A stretch of 64,000 bases of DNA from Sipunculus nudus (GCA_026874595.1 CM049315.1:20476164-20540163), one strand, 5' to 3'; positions 35,456 to 50,433 are shown, numbered from the stretch's first letter. A program made the numbers and translations. The notes: generated by a model not told the origin, from the letters alone.

Positions 35456-35459
<4 letters not shown>

Positions 35460-35512
<53 letters not shown>
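35460..35512. repeat. (TA)n microsatellite
   Basis: About 53 bp uninterrupted. Confidence 0.95.
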
Positions 35513-35514
<2 letters not shown>

Positions 35515-36558
35515 CTGTATAATGCATAAAACATGAGTTTGATACACTCTGGTGCTTGTGATCTACCATAGGGGAACGTATATAATTAATATTTCAGTAA
35601 CGATCAACTTAGCCCATTGTTACTGTATTCGGTGTAAATTCATGTCCATGTAAGGACAGGTGTAGTTTTTTATTTCGTATGGTGACCTTCAGTTTCATTC
35701 AGTAGAGGGTGTCCTCGAAGAGGACATGAAGCTGTAGATAAAGATATGGACCTAAAATAAATGTTTACCATATTTACTTCGGAAGGCTTCATTTGAGAGT
35801 CATTGAGAGCCACATTTGTGAGGAAAGGTCTTACTTTTTCGGTATCCTGTGTTGATTTACGCATAAATTATTTGCTGGGCGCAAAGCAAAGGAGGTACAG
35901 ACCCAGGTTTACCTGTATATTCATGACAACACAACCTTTGGTAGGCGTCATATGCGCTCCACCAATGATCCTCTATATTTTTATGTGTGTAATCTGATTT
36001 TTTTGAAGAAGCTCCTTTTATGTGGCAGTCTCTTTCTAGATTGTTAAACTGCATGACTGTTCAATGAGTATTTATGAACAATACAAGAAAGACCCGCCCT
36101 TTGTATATTTATGAATCGTAATGTATTATATTACAGGGTTATACCCGTAGCCGGCCCTTCTCATGCCTGTGTAAGTAAAATATACCACTCTTTGCTACCT
36201 CTGGAAAAAGTTTCTGTAGACACTGATTATTGCCAGTATATGATTAAATAATTTTCTGTAATATACCTTGTTAAAAGTATGACAGCCTCTACAAAAATTT
36301 ATGTTGCAGAAAATTTCTTGGCGTAATAAGACTTTGATGTGTCAAACCAACTCTCCCTAACTCGGTCAGAGCAGTGTTTGTTTACAAAGCTGTCTGTGAT
36401 CGCTTACATATTTATTGCATGACTGGGCGAATATTCATGAAGGTCTACTTGAGGCTCTCGGAGGCTTAGTTTTTATTTTGTTGGGTTTGACCCGTGTGAA
36501 ACTATTGAGGGAAGGGTCCATGTTTTAACGTGCCGGTGATGTAATGATGGAAAGGACT

Positions 36559-36559
<1 letters not shown>

Positions 36560-36593
<34 letters not shown>
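36560..36593. repeat. (TC)n microsatellite
   Basis: About 33 bp of TC dinucleotides. Confidence 0.95.
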
Positions 36594-36595
<2 letters not shown>

Positions 36596-36794
36596 AAAAA
36601 CAAGGAAACAATTGTTACAGGACGACGAGAATGGACTAAAGAGTTACATTGTTCACCGTCTTTGTGGAAGATTATACAGTCATACTGACCAACTATTAGA
36701 CAAGAGTCATACTAATACTTCAGAAAAAAATCTTGTTAGCAAATATGATACAATAACATCACAATAACATCACAAACTGCGTTTTTAAATCAGT

Positions 36795-36800
36795 TTTATT
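36795..36800 (-). terminator. Candidate distal polyadenylation signal of the minus-strand gene
   Basis: AATAAA on the minus strand (TTTATT on plus), followed downstream on the minus strand by a GT-rich stretch with repeated GTGATGTTATT. This is the usual layout of a cleavage site. It lies about 4 kb after the stop codon. Nearer AATAAA candidates are at 40447-40452 and 39931-39936, so alternative sites are possible. Confidence 0.4.
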
Positions 36801-38063
36801 CCTTATAAAATGACTATATAATCATGTGACATACACTCTGATCCACCTTGTCCCTATAATCATGGTAATTACAACTACTCATATCACAAGCATCTATGTA
36901 CAGACGCCACTACAGTCTTGAATATGGACGTATGTACACATGCTATGACACAGAAGTAATTCATAAGTTTTATGTCTTCCCTATTTTCATCATACAAGAC
37001 TGTGAAAATATCAACATTCATTTTTCATGCGAAACTTAAATGAAAAAAGCTCTTGCACTATATTTCACTTTTTAACACGTGTCAGTTGGAGAATTCAAAT
37101 ATTTGATTTCAGAAACATGCGTATCATGCTCGAAAGCTGGAAGGTGTTTATAAAACTATTACTATTTTCAGTATGAACATGGTGACAACGTTGGCATGCA
37201 AAAGTATATATAAGATGTATGAATAACAGAATTTGTAAAATGAGATATGGCAAAAATAATATGACATTTAATGTTCATATTTACAGCGTACTGCATGCGC
37301 AGATAATATGATCCACTTGGTAGTACACAGATTTGCTTAATGCTACAAGCGAAACGATCCACGCGCCCATATGTGATTTAAGAAAAGTGTATTATACGAC
37401 CATACAGTAATAACATGACTTCTGCATTGTACTTGTGACCAGAAGTAGGTTAAATATTCCTCCAGTGTATAATGTACTACGTGCATACAAAAGCTTACCA
37501 AGAGGTAGAATCCCATATTATAATACTAATCCATACTGAAATGACATGGTTCAGCGAGGCGAAAATATAATACAAGCTTCTGATAGGTCTGAGATACAAT
37601 TGGGCAAGGATTAGAAGAATACCAACAAAAGAGGGGCCGTTAATGAATTCGAAAATGAGGAATTACCCCCTCGAAGGCAGAAATGTATAACTTGGCTTTC
37701 TGTTCATCAACCTACTTTGTGACAGTTTGTCGAGCACGCAGTTAAGTTTTGCCTTGAAGTGCCACTAGAGGTCCTTGGAAATTAAACCAATATGCTTATC
37801 TCTCGAGAATGAGCTGAAAAATCTCGGATTTGCTGTGGGATGTCTCAACGTCAATTATCTTGCAAGTTTCCTGTGAAGTCTACATACAAATTTGGGAATT
37901 TTTGCTTTCTAACTAAACCTGTAACGATAAGATAATGTTAGTGAGATAATGATATACCTTACCTAAGCATAAGACATGGACATTTTATGGTTTGATATAA
38001 CATGCAATGAATGAAGGGTTATATATATCCTTATGCTAACAACAAGGCAGTCCCCCTCCCTCA

Positions 38064-38076
38064 CCCCCCCCCCCCC
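38064..38076. repeat. (C)13 homopolymer
   Basis: Thirteen C after CCCTCA. Confidence 0.95.
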
Positions 38077-38540
38077 AAAGCAATAATACAATCTATAGCG
38101 TCAGAGTGTTCTAAATTTTCCACTCTGTAAAATATTCTCTAATTTCAAATCCTAAACTTGCTAAAGCACCCATTGATATCTGGTGATTATTATTCCGAAT
38201 GGCATAATCTAATTATACATAATTTACAAAATATATTATGCGATTTCACGACCAGGTACTTCTGATATATACATTGCGAAGCATGCGTATTATAACTGCA
38301 GTAGAACATCAAAAAGGCATTTTGTGTAAAGCACCATTGATATATAAAGCAGGATGGCCATGGCTCAGCTCCTCATTTATAACAATTACATAATAGCTCA
38401 TGCAAGATTATCATGCAACATATCCTATTAAAATAATATCACAACTGTATTTTCGTATACATGGATCAATCATTAGCGTATCGCAGTGGCAAATTAGTTA
38501 TTTAAGCAAATGCTCATATATCATATATCTATCTCTCTCG

Positions 38541-38549
38541 ATATATATA

Positions 38550-38590
<41 letters not shown>
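38541..38590. repeat. (TA)n microsatellite
   Basis: TA run with one TTTAT interruption. Confidence 0.9.
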
Positions 38591-38592
<2 letters not shown>

Positions 38593-40835
38593 ATTAGCAA
38601 CATATGGTAATCTTCAGAAATGTACATTGTAGAGCAGTACTTGTCATTAACTTTTACAACAAACGGTATATGTGTTGAGACTATATTTTAAGACAGAATT
38701 TAAAAATAAAATAAAATGTGTTATATAGTTCAAAAACACTGTATTTACACAATATTAATATATATGAAAATATACAGGTTATTTTTTTTTATAATTAAAC
38801 TCTACTGGTTAATGGAAAGCATATAAATCTGGCCCATAAGTCGGCTTCAAGGAAATCTAGATAGTATGCTACATGCACATTAAGGATTGTTGACTAATAG
38901 TATGTACAGTTTGCATTCAACATAAACGTTATTCAAATACACCACTTATAGTTGTACAGCAAAAAAGAATAAACATTGAGTGACTGTATTTTATAAGAGA
39001 ATACATAGCGGAGAATATGTGTATGCTCATACGATATACCAACATATATATGGTCCATCAAAAAGTCTGAAATTCTTTCATTATAAATCCACTTATTTCT
39101 CATTGGAGTGAGGCGTAAAAAACATAAAAAGCAAATTTACCCCTCACGAAGAAGTTTTTTTTCATCTTGTTCTAATCTTGCAAAAACATAATAAACTACT
39201 TTAAATCAGTAATACAAAACGCATATATCATTAGAAGAATAGTAGTCTAACTTATCCTTATGTTCTGATGATGTATTTGCAGCCAGTGTATGTAAAATAT
39301 AAACATAAATAGACAGAGAGAGTGAAACAAAATCAATAAAAACATATACTAGACTTCAAATAAGAACTGCAAGAACACTTTGTTCAGTATGACATACTTT
39401 CTGCTGAATGCAGTTGTAGTCAGTCACGAAATTCCTGCCTTGGTGAGATTTCACTGTTTTTCCCAGGAGTCACGTGGTAAATGGTACCCGCTAGCCGGTC
39501 TCTCATACCCACAGGCAGTCGTCGCTACCGCTCGTTTTCACACAATATGAACTCGGTTGTGTGCCAAACAAAAACGTTTCAGACACGCATATTGTGCTAT
39601 GGTTTCTCCACAGACGGGGGCGTGCGACATGCCAATAACAACAGCATAACATGATCTCTACACATACATACTGTCCTCTGAAGTACTGTATATTCACAGG
39701 TACATAAAAGAGCCCAAGCCAGCCCCTAGACGAACTCGACGAAACGTATGTTTTCATGGCTCGCACGTCAATGCAATGTTTTGAATCGTTCACACAGTAA
39801 TGGTGACAATCAATTGATGCTTATCAGCGTCCAGTTCCTATTCCTCACTTTCCTTCCTCCCTTGTGCTCCATGTTTACCACAACCAACGTCCATTGTCTC
39901 AGGTTCTGAAGACCTCTATACCATTCATACTTTATTTACAAACTAATTGTAAACATGTGTCGATGTGAGATGACCTACTCCGCCGAGAACACATTACTTT
40001 CATCGACTGGTTAATATTGTTAAGACATATATCACCTTGAAACTTCCCAACATCGGAAACGAATATTCATCGACACTAGGTGACCCTCATTCATTTTTGC
40101 ATTACTAAGATTCACCAGTCTTTATCTCATACAGTTTGATGCAGAATATCCGATATCTTAAACAGTGATAGCAAACTGGTCATCAAACCACCTTGTATGT
40201 TTGTATACTAAACAAATATATGTCTCTTTGCCTTTTATATCTTTTGAATATTTCCATCTGGTCCAGATCCGATGTATATGACATCCAACAAACTGGCATC
40301 AAAATAAAATTCCCAGGGTATTCCACTCAGGTATTAAAGTGTTCTTGACATCACGAGTGTCACTTCAACACTTTTTATAATGTTCAGCCCGTATTTATAT
40401 TGTATTATATGTAGGTTGCACCGACGTAAAGGTCATCAGGTCGTTTTTTATTAGTGTAGATATGCCTTCTGCAAATATACGAAATTTCATAGTCCTGTTC
40501 TACAAGTCAACGTTTTTGTGTATTTTCGCGTATTATCTCATATCAATCACGATATCAATGGAAAAGGTCCATTCAGATATTTCATGCTGGTACGAATTGT
40601 AATGAATAAACACAAACATTTCATAGCTTATTTCCCAGTTTCAAAGTGTCTGTATTGTCCTGATATATACAGTGTAACATTCGAAACATTGGTAATTATA
40701 AAAAGAGTCCACACGGTGTCATTGGCTCACGAAATAAAAATGTACAAGACATGAGATGCATGGATACGAGGATAATGTCAGCGACTTGCGTTATGTGTTG
40801 ATGGTAATGGACGAAGCAAAGTGTACAGAGCATCG

Positions 40836-41420
40836 TTAGTATAAAATCCCTCCTTTAGTATCAGCCTCTGTCGCCGACATATAGCTGACAGCGTCAGAGT
40901 CCGACGGCTTCAGCGTGCGGCTTGAAATCTGGCGGACCTCATCGTCTGCGGCGTCGATATCAAGCCCGCGGTCGTCCTCAACTTGCTTTTCAATGTGCAT
41001 CATCTCCTGCTGTTGGCCTTCATGTTCTTCCGCTAGTCCCATGAAAGTCTTGTAGAGATTAAACGTCTCCTTTGTTGTGAGTTTGCGCGTTGCAGCACTG
41101 TGTCTGCCGCCGTACTCAATCATACCTTGCTTGGTTCCTCCCCTCATGATGTTCTCGTACAGTCTTCGTCGTTCTTCCGTCACTTCCATGTCGACCTCGA
41201 TCAGTCTCGTTACGATCACCGAGGATTTCTTAAACAGGTCCTGCTCTCCGTAGACTGGTACCACTCTCTCACAACGGACTTTCACCGCTAACTGGGCCTT
41301 GCCGTCTTGAACACCAAGGTTTACTTTTTCTGAAATAGCGTCGAAATTGAGCATACCATCTGCCTCCGATGCGGACCCATCTGCATGACTCATAGGCAAA
41401 GGTCCCACGATGTCTTCCTC
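40836..41420 (-). CDS. Unknown large protein, last coding exon
   Basis: The acceptor is CTGGCAG|GAGGAAG. Its 194 codons run from EEDIVGPLPMSHADGS to the end GGILY and a TAA stop. A beta-rich part (KAQLAVKVRCERVVPVYGEQ, then SSVIVTRLIEVDMEV) is followed by a charged, likely helical part (TEERRRLYENIMRG and TTKETFNLYKTFMGLAEEHE) and an acidic tail. This is the most order-promoting, probably most conserved, part of the protein. The C-terminal I-L-Y could be a class II PDZ ligand (weak inference). Confidence 0.78.
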   Translation of the reverse strand, partial: EEDIVGPLPMSHADGSASEADGMLNFDAISEKVNLGVQDGKAQLAVKVRCERVVPVYGEQDLFKKSSVIVTRLIEVDMEVTEERRRLYENIMRGGTKQGMIEYGGRHSAATRKLTTKETFNLYKTFMGLAEEHEGQQQEMMHIEKQVEDDRGLDIDAADDEVRQISSRTLKPSDSDAVSYMSATEADTKGGILY

Positions 41421-43952
41421 CTGCCAGGAGAAATATTAACTCATTATCTTGCAAAAATTATACATATACAATTATTTTTTTATAATCAAGTGTGCACATT
41501 TATAAAAATGTTTCCTCATACTCTGCCACTGATATAATGGATTAAACTTCTATTGAATCATAATCAACCACCCACATTGTATGAAAGGCATGGTTTATTT
41601 CTCACTACAATTAATAATTCCTTTTAATACAATTGCATGTATATTATTAAACGTTATTAAACATTACTATTTTCTTTATTATTATTATTATTATTATCAG
41701 TAGTATTATTATTTTTATTATTATTTTATTATATTTATTATTATTATTATTAATATTATTATTATTATTACTGAGTTAAGTAAATATTATCGTTCATTAA
41801 TTTATAATATTTTGTCAAGCGTAATGTTTTGAAGAAATTATTCCCAAAAATTATTTTATAAATAAAAACAAGAAGATTAATATTGTAGCAGTACTATAGA
41901 AAGTATTAGCAGCTGTAGACTTTGCAGTTTTGTCATTAAAACGACGGCGGTATGAACAGTTTTGTCGTTGAGTAAACTATTTTATTAATAAATCATAAAC
42001 TGACCTCTCTCTCAACATTGATGGTTTGTTTAACCGAATCAGCGGGCGCATCTCTAAGAAGACGAGCCAGATCTGCATGCATGGACGATGACGTCACAGT
42101 CCTGCTGGCACTGCTGCTACTGGCGCCCCCTGCCGCCGCTCCGCCTCCAGCGGCTGCGGCTGCGCCTCCACCTCGGCCTCCACCTCTGCCCTCACCGCGC
42201 ATGCGCCTCGTTTCCTCCCACGTCTCTGTGAAGCCTTCCTCGTACATGCCATCTTCCCGATCTTGCCGGTAACCATCCACATCGTCATGGTAACGTGTCT
42301 CCACCCTTTCCTCACGTCGCACTCTGTGACCGTGAGGACGTCCTATGCAAGACGTAATGAAGTGTAATGAAAAACATGAAATTTACAATCTTGAAGAAAG
42401 AAAGCCTCGCACGGAACCATTTATTTCCATAATTGGTTTTCGAATCCACGAAAATGTCAACAGAAATTACGTGTAACAAAACATATATTGAATGTGTGGA
42501 CCTTTTTTGGTTCACGAAGCCCAACTGCGGTTCCAGAGTTTTACCACACCCATATATAATTAACTATAAAAACCTAAGGCCAAGTAAAGAGTGCAACCAT
42601 TGAAAAAAATGGTTCCAAGGAAATAACGTCCAACAAGCTGCAATAAACTTATATCCCATTTATAAATGTTTTTGATAATTCCCTGGATTACTAGTAAATT
42701 AGGTTCAATTATATATGGATTAAAATTGTGCCTAATAGTTTCTGTAATTTTTGTTGAAATAATAACATTTGAATAGTAACTTGGCATATAAAATAGGTTA
42801 TTGGTTCCATGTGTAATTTTAATGCCTGCGCTATAGTATTTAAATTTATACATATCCCAAAAAAATGGATTTTGTTGGTCGGGAAATCTAAATTTTTGGC
42901 TAATCAAAGATATGACGAGAAGTCACGTGTTTGAGAATCTGAGTGCTCAGTCTGACAATTATGCCTCCATAAAAATATTACAATTTGTCAGCAGAGGTTT
43001 ATGTTGGAAAATCCCAAATGTCAGTTTGGTAGCTGACATCTTTGAAATGTTTGTCGGGTCACGTGAACAGAAAGGGGGCATAGATATGTTAATATGACGG
43101 GAATAATATTGAACGTTGTAATCTTTGGCCATTTCAAGCAGCTTGCTCCTACACAAGCGGGTTTGGAGGTCATTCCGACATCGGACAAAGATGTACAAAC
43201 ACGTTTATTCCACAGTAATCCCACGGAAGGCCGCTTTAGCGACATGTCAACAGAATTTCTCGCTCCAACGTGCCGGGGGACAGTACTCAGGAGAACACCT
43301 ATTGATGACCACGGCTCCGTGGACGTGAGTCCGAATGAACACCTTGACCGCTCGTGTGTAAATGTCCATCGTCAAGTTCATGACCACTGTCATGTTTTAT
43401 ACGGTTCACATCAGGTTGAAAACGTTCCAGAAAGGGACGAGATATGTAATTCAGCACTGGAAGGTTCCGAGCATATGCACCTGAGCTTGTGTGACCATAT
43501 GGGGAAAATCCGTCAATACAGATTCTGACGGGGTAATTTCTTTTTTTTTATATTTTTTTTTATATTTTTTAATGCTAGCTTAATTAAGTATATGTACATC
43601 TGCAGATTTCCATTCCAGTTTCGGACTACGTGACAGGGCAGTATCTCATTTTATATCCTGGCGTTAACCAGGCCCGGTGACTACTGCACCTGCGGGCCTG
43701 GGTTGGTAATCATACCACCGAGAACCCCCGAAAGCCGCACTCGTTTGTGAGTGAAACAGGGCCCTTGGGCACGACCTTCCCATTAAGCCTGCAGAGCGCT
43801 CACCCTGGGTGGAGACCGACCGTGAAAAACCTCACCGCCTCGGCTGTGATTCGAACTCACGATCTCCCGGCTTTGAGTCCTGCGTTCTACCCCTGAGCCA
43901 CAGAAGCCGGTGGGGTAATTTCATTTGTTTCATAGTATAAGCAAATATTCCC

Positions 43953-44029
<77 letters not shown>

Positions 44030-47000
44030 CAGAGAGAGAGAGAGCCATCTCTTGCTCCCATGAATCAACCGTCTGATAAGTTTTCAATCAACCAAGAAAT
44101 TAAGTTTGTTACATGAAGCCAAGGTGGGTGGTTTTCTCCGGGCCCTCCGGTTTCCTCCATCCCTTCAGACTACCAAACGCTATCATCTGACCCATGTGCC
44201 TTGATCAGTTTAATAACTATTTGCACAATCCATGTAAAATATAAAAAAAGTTTATATTATACTGGGCGCTTGAGACGTTGCATGAGTGATATTTGCGTAT
44301 GTTATTAATGTTTTCATATTAGATGGATATATGAATTTTCATAGGTAAATTATAAGAAAAGATTTTTGACACTGTTTTATATACATTTTATTCTGATCTT
44401 TTTAATAAATTATGGAAATATGAACTGAACCCGTGCAAAAGCGGCTTTAGCGGGCCCCTCCTGACCTTTGCGATTCATGATCAAATACAAATATATCATG
44501 AACGGCATAATACGGGTGTGACTTTGGAAAACTTCAAAATATATCTGCCACGTGACCATGCAGCTGATCACATGACATAACATCTGGAAATAGAACAGTT
44601 AAGATATAAAGAGTAAAACTGGCTTGCCTTTACGAAGTATTGAACGCTTGAGTAACCATAGAAATATTATGCTGGGAGGTCTGATCTCAAAGGCAGTTGA
44701 TCAAGTGAGAGCCATGCATCATCTCTATGTTAAAATCGGTTAACTATGAATACCATAAAGCTCATAACTATGGCTATATCTTCATTAGTTTTCGTTTTTT
44801 TATTACACGAAACTTTTTTCCCTGGCATGAACTTTGTCATTGTAGACTGATCTATGTTATAATTTGCAAAACAAAATAAATTCAAGAATACCTGTTTATT
44901 TCTGTATAGGACGGTAGTAATCTTATCGTGTATATAACGATTTGATATAAGAGATGAACTATAACAAGTCACAAGTTTATGAAATTAACCATATATTACA
45001 ATACACCATCGTCTTGTGACAGGATAACTAGCCTCAGACCATGAACATCAAATCTGAAGCGTGGTTTACAATATTTAAATGACCCTATTAAAATAGAGTC
45101 CACTTTGTTACCTCCGCGTGTTTGTTTGTTGGTATGTTTGCCTGTTAACAGGACTACTGTTTTGCCTTGCCTCGGCGAGATCCAGTTCATCAATGATCTA
45201 GACCTCTAGTAGAGTAGTTTCAACGTGCTGTCCAAATTTGATATTTTGGTTTCTGTAGGGTTTATCAAATAATTAAATAAGGGGAATGCTTCTTTAGATT
45301 AAAAGTTGTTCCATGGCCCTCTTACTAATGACGAAGTTACATTTTGTCGACATGTAGGTTTAACAAAGAAGCAGGTTTTGGCTGGCGATCTTTAATGGAA
45401 TTTTATGTATAGTTTGCTCTTTAGACTCATTGGTCCAAAACTCCTTTTTATGAAACAAATACTGCAGAGTATACAGTTGTCAAGTTGTCAAAACAGCTTG
45501 TGACACCGAAACCTATTTAACAAGTCATTGCTTGTTTCTGGAACACGTGGAAAACCATTTGTTTAGTAGCAATAAATTAAGAAGGGCAGTTCTATTAGCC
45601 GTACAATTACACCTCACATTAAGAAGAATAAGTTGACAATACCTTGCCATATAAATACGGTTATGTCATCAGTTGTTATCTGCGCCCTTAAACGAATATC
45701 TTTGAAGGGACGTTGAAAATAAGAATTCAGAAGTACACGTATAAATAACATCAGATGTTTTGAGGTTACTGGTCCGTGTTTGTGAACTGGAAATACCAAC
45801 CTTCGTAATTTATTATACACGCTCCGAGAGCTTGTCTGCCTTTTCGTAAACAGCGAATCCCTTGATAATTTATTATGCAAAAAGTAAAATGTAAGAGGCG
45901 AGCCTTGGGAGCATATCACAAGTAAATAGAACAGTATAGTATTTTTTTGGAAACTTCAATATAATGGAAGTATAAGTAACGATCGGTTGATATTAACAAT
46001 TAATGTTCTTGAAAACTTTTCCGTGGCAGTAACTGCCACCACTTTTTTATTCGCTCTATCTGCATATGTCTACATATTTCCTGTGCGAGATGAGTAAGTA
46101 TTGGGTCCTTGTATATTATCAAGTTAGGAAACATTTATAAATATCCTAGGTGTCACCCTGAACCAGCCAATACTGGTTTATGCACTTTATCATGGTACCT
46201 GGTTTCTTCCGGAGAGACCGACCCTGCTTATAGCACAGTCTGTCAGTACCACAGTTACGTGCTCCCCCCCCCCCCCCCCCCCCCCCAATGTTAACTGTTG
46301 ACCTGGCGAATGCAAGATACCATGCAGACAGCATTAATATTTGATAATATTTACCCTTGATTTTACATAAAGATGGAAGTACGGCTGTTTAAACCCTTAT
46401 TAAAGCATGGACATTCACTCAATCATGCCTTGGTCTTCCAACAATGTTTCATTAACTTATGATATCAATTTTGATAATTCATGTACATTCAGAAAACTAT
46501 AGACCCTTTTTATATACAAACGAAGACGAGGATTGACGAAATGTGTCAGAATAAAAGAAGCGAATATTTAGTGACTGAGCTTGCATTATTGAATCGTTTT
46601 TCGCAAAAGTATGGTTATCTTGTTTTATATGTGGGCGACAAATGGTGTCCCTTTGTACTGCCAATACTTGTGTCACTTTTTATTGCAAATACTTTACGAT
46701 TGAAATTTGAGGGTTTACACGTACAGATGAAAGGTACAGAAGCACTGGAAGAGATGAAACGATTAAATACCCATGTTGCACGCGTATGACTTAAATAAGG
46801 TAATGGTTACATTCTGAGATTGTTTGTAGAAAACATTGCATTACATCACAACCAATACCAGAATCATTAATAGAATAAAGATACATTTACAAATCAACAA
46901 CTTAATAATTATGACGTAGATAATAATGCAGGTAAAAAGGTAGGAAATAACACTCTTATGTACGACATCGCATAAAAAGATTGTAAAACCTGCCAGACAA

Positions 47001-48177
47001 AACTAGTAATTATCTACATAAACAAGCAGTAACACGTGAACCTGGCTGCAAATTAACATTCCCTGTCCTTCTGTAACTAGAGCATGCACAGCAGTCCATC
47101 ATCCGCCAAGACAAGTGTCATCGTTTTAGGCCATATCTACAGCCCTGACACATTCTTCCGAGCAGGTCGTCGGTGTTGGAACATTCTTTCAACTTTTTAC
47201 TCCCCTAGCAGAGAAAACTCATACTTATGTTTCCATGCATGGCAGGTGATACAATATTCATTAGGGGCTAGGTTTAACTTCCATTTTATTACATCTAAGC
47301 AAGTTTGTTTTACAGAGACATCTCTTTAGGTTAGCTGTCTGTGATGAATGATGTCCTCCGGTGAAAAATATCAGCGATTTTTAATCTACCAGTTTTTCCT
47401 ATCCGTTCATAATTTGGACTTGAATGCAAGCTAGCTTCATCTCAAATAAGACAGCTGCAACGCTTGAGGCGGGACAAAATAGCCTCGTCACATATAATGC
47501 GATCGGAACACAGAGAGCGGAGGGCCTCAGGCCTCGATTCAGAGTAACAAGCTGTTTTCTGCCTTGATACACAATCTTAGTTGCCGACAGATGGCGCTGC
47601 GATAGCCTCTTTGAAAATCAATTTGAAATATCTCTGGATTTATAAAGTAAAAAGGAAAAAAACAGCCTTTAGAAGTTAGGACACACTTTGCATCATTTCG
47701 AGAGTTCAATACCAACAAGTGCATATCCAATGCTTTGTCAGAGTTCAGTGGCAAAGGTCTAGTGTGATCATCGTGAGTTATAATATAGATACCTCAATCA
47801 ATGAAGCTGAATCGAGTAAAGTGTTAAGCCATATTTCTTTGAATTTTGCATTTATATATTTTATAGACCACGTGGGATTCGATTATATGCAGAATTAGTC
47901 ACAAGTGTTTCATTTTTATTTTGACCTGATCTAATTACATGGCGTGCTTAGTAGCAGATGCATTCTCATTGGCAGAGGTATGCGGTCACTATGCGCTCAC
48001 AAAACTTCTTTTTTTTAGGTGAAGAAATAAACTTTTGTATTCCTCAACCCTGCCGATTGACATAACCTGAGAATCCGACATCGTTTACATATGTAGCTTA
48101 GGTTTTTGCAAACAGGATTTGTCGATTTAATGGGGAGGTCATCATGATTTAACTAAAAGATCAATCTCAATCCGGCA

Positions 48178-48250
<73 letters not shown>

Positions 48251-49166
48251 CGGACAGACCCAGACCAAAATCCGTTATCTCTTAAAGAGAACAGCGTCTG
48301 CCCTTCTGAAATTAGCGTAATTATCCATCTTTGGCTTTTTCTTGATTTATTGTAACTTATGAGCACGCATTGTTTCCTTATTTTGAACATTTTTCATTTA
48401 TGTTTTTGTTTCTTTGTAATAATCTTGGATCTTTCTTCATCACCGAAATACAATGGGTTCCCATGTAGCAGCTGAATGTAGTGGTTGGATAATATATTTT
48501 CACAACCTACCGGTACTGCATATACTAGTACTTTCAATACCTCGCCCCCGGGACAAGCAGATCCCAAGTATGGCCGCAGTGATCAGTGAACATATGAAAC
48601 TAAATAATATATTTAAAAAACTGTGAAACTATTATAAATAAGGGGTATAATTCAACGCTGAAACGTAACATATGTTAATCGGGACGGTCACAATCTATGA
48701 AATAAATAAATGTGTCCGGTCAAGTTTAATTTGATATGTTTAATTAAGGAATATATAAATACAGAGAAAATTTCACCTTTGCCAGATTTAGTGTAATGTT
48801 AATTTGTTCCTGATAGGCATAAGTAAGTTTATATAAGTATATTTATAAATATAATGTATTTTTTATCAATTCAAGTAATAGTTTTATTAATTTGTTTTTT
48901 TAACTTTTATTTTTTTTATTTAAAGGTATACTAAAGTATTTAATTAATCTTTTTCGAAACAATTAATGAGAACTTCCTCTTGTCAAAATTTTTAAAAAAT
49001 CATATGCTAATCTAATAAAAAGATTATATACCTTCAGAAAAACTATTATATGTAAATACATGTACTCGTTTGATATAAATCATAAAAATATTGTAACCAT
49101 ATGCTCGAAAACAGTGAACTGAGCTCAACCCTACATGGCCAAAAAATCAGAATAAATAAATGTATA

Positions 49167-49263
<97 letters not shown>

Positions 49264-50379
49264 GATTAAAAATACTGCTACTTAGATGGGTGCTGAACCG
49301 ATACATAGCATACACATTAAATTCGACATATACCCAACCACAAGATTTACATTAAACTCGCTTGGATAACTTTGGTATTTTCAGGTTGAGTAGCCTTCAC
49401 TGAGAGACGCTGAAGCCGAGCTCCACGCTCCATTTAGAACACGGAATTTAATATGGAGCTCCCCATAACTAAGGTGCTCTGGTGAATAAATGTGGCTCCC
49501 GATGTAGGGCCCAGGCTTCAACCTGACCTGGGACAATAATTTAATGCGACCCGGCGATGTGTACTCCCGCGCCTTAGAAAGGCAACCTTGATGTAATATT
49601 ACAGCGCTTCTACATACTCCGTCCACTCCTACACGACATGACACACTAAAATTGTTTATTTATCTGCCCACCTTGGCCACCTGTGGGAATTTCATGTATA
49701 TTTCGGAGGACAGTTTATATATTTTTGTCTAATATTTACTGAGCAGCAGCAGAAACTATGAAGTTATTACTAATTACAAAAACATTCAAAATTACTCCTC
49801 TTCCACCAGAGAAATTCAATAAATAGAAACAATATGGTCGTCCTGCCAGCAGACGAGCCTATACTGCTATTAAGTGTGGGATTTACGAGGCACAGAGGCT
49901 AATCTCGATGCTTTATATGACATCTACATTGTATCATCTAAGAATTACTGTGCATTGCAAGAGGACATCCAGATGGTTCTTGTATAATATTTATATCCTT
50001 ATCTAATTATCTTCACACTAAGTCTGTAAGTTCATGAAAGATTCAGAAATTTTCCAAATATTATTTTTTCTATAAAAAAAGTTAAATACAGATAATATCT
50101 GAACTGAACTTACACTAGGTATTGTTTCACAAAGTAAACAAAGGATAAAGAATTAAAGAGATCAGGCGATATTAAAAAATAGATAAATGTGATATTAAAG
50201 TAATAATAATACAGTTAAACTATGAAGACAAAGATATCTTGCGATATTAAAAAAATGAAAAATACGAAACTGTAATAATGAAAAGGTCATTGATATTATA
50301 TATGTAAGTATACATACATATATATCATATTTTATCCTTCATACATTTATGAAGAAGCAAAAATATGCCACAATATCGA

Positions 50380-50433
<54 letters not shown>

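Larger units (their letters stand above)
34480..36780. other. Intergenic stretch, no gene recognised
   Basis: Contains (TTTA)n at 35188-35232, (TA)n at 35460-35512 and (CT)n at 36560-36593. A moderately GC-rich block at 34740-35120 has no identifiable function. Confidence 0.55.
36780..40835 (-). other. Possible long 3' UTR of the minus-strand gene
   Basis: Follows the stop codon directly, contains no other gene and has only small frames. It ends at a good AATAAA plus GT-rich arrangement. It includes (TA)n at 38541-38590 and (C)13 at 38064-38076. UTR status is an inference and the end may be much nearer the stop. Confidence 0.35.

Noticed and set aside
39503-39793. Minus-strand frame of 96 codons in the possible 3' UTR
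   Set aside because: Lies downstream of the large gene's stop without splice sites, and its composition is not protein-like.
43094-43528. Plus-strand frame of 144 codons in the large intron
   Set aside because: Unrecognised protein. The opposite strand is also open over part of it and the SINE begins just after it. It might be a relic of an old element, but there is no positive evidence for a gene.
43840-43911. Apparent tRNA gene (A and B boxes) on the minus strand
   Set aside because: It is the head of a SINE, shown by the A-rich tail and the target duplication around the whole 371 bp.
46481-46789. Plus-strand frame of about 102 codons with a hydrophobic stretch
   Set aside because: No family recognised and no context. 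The length is near what chance gives over 64 kb.
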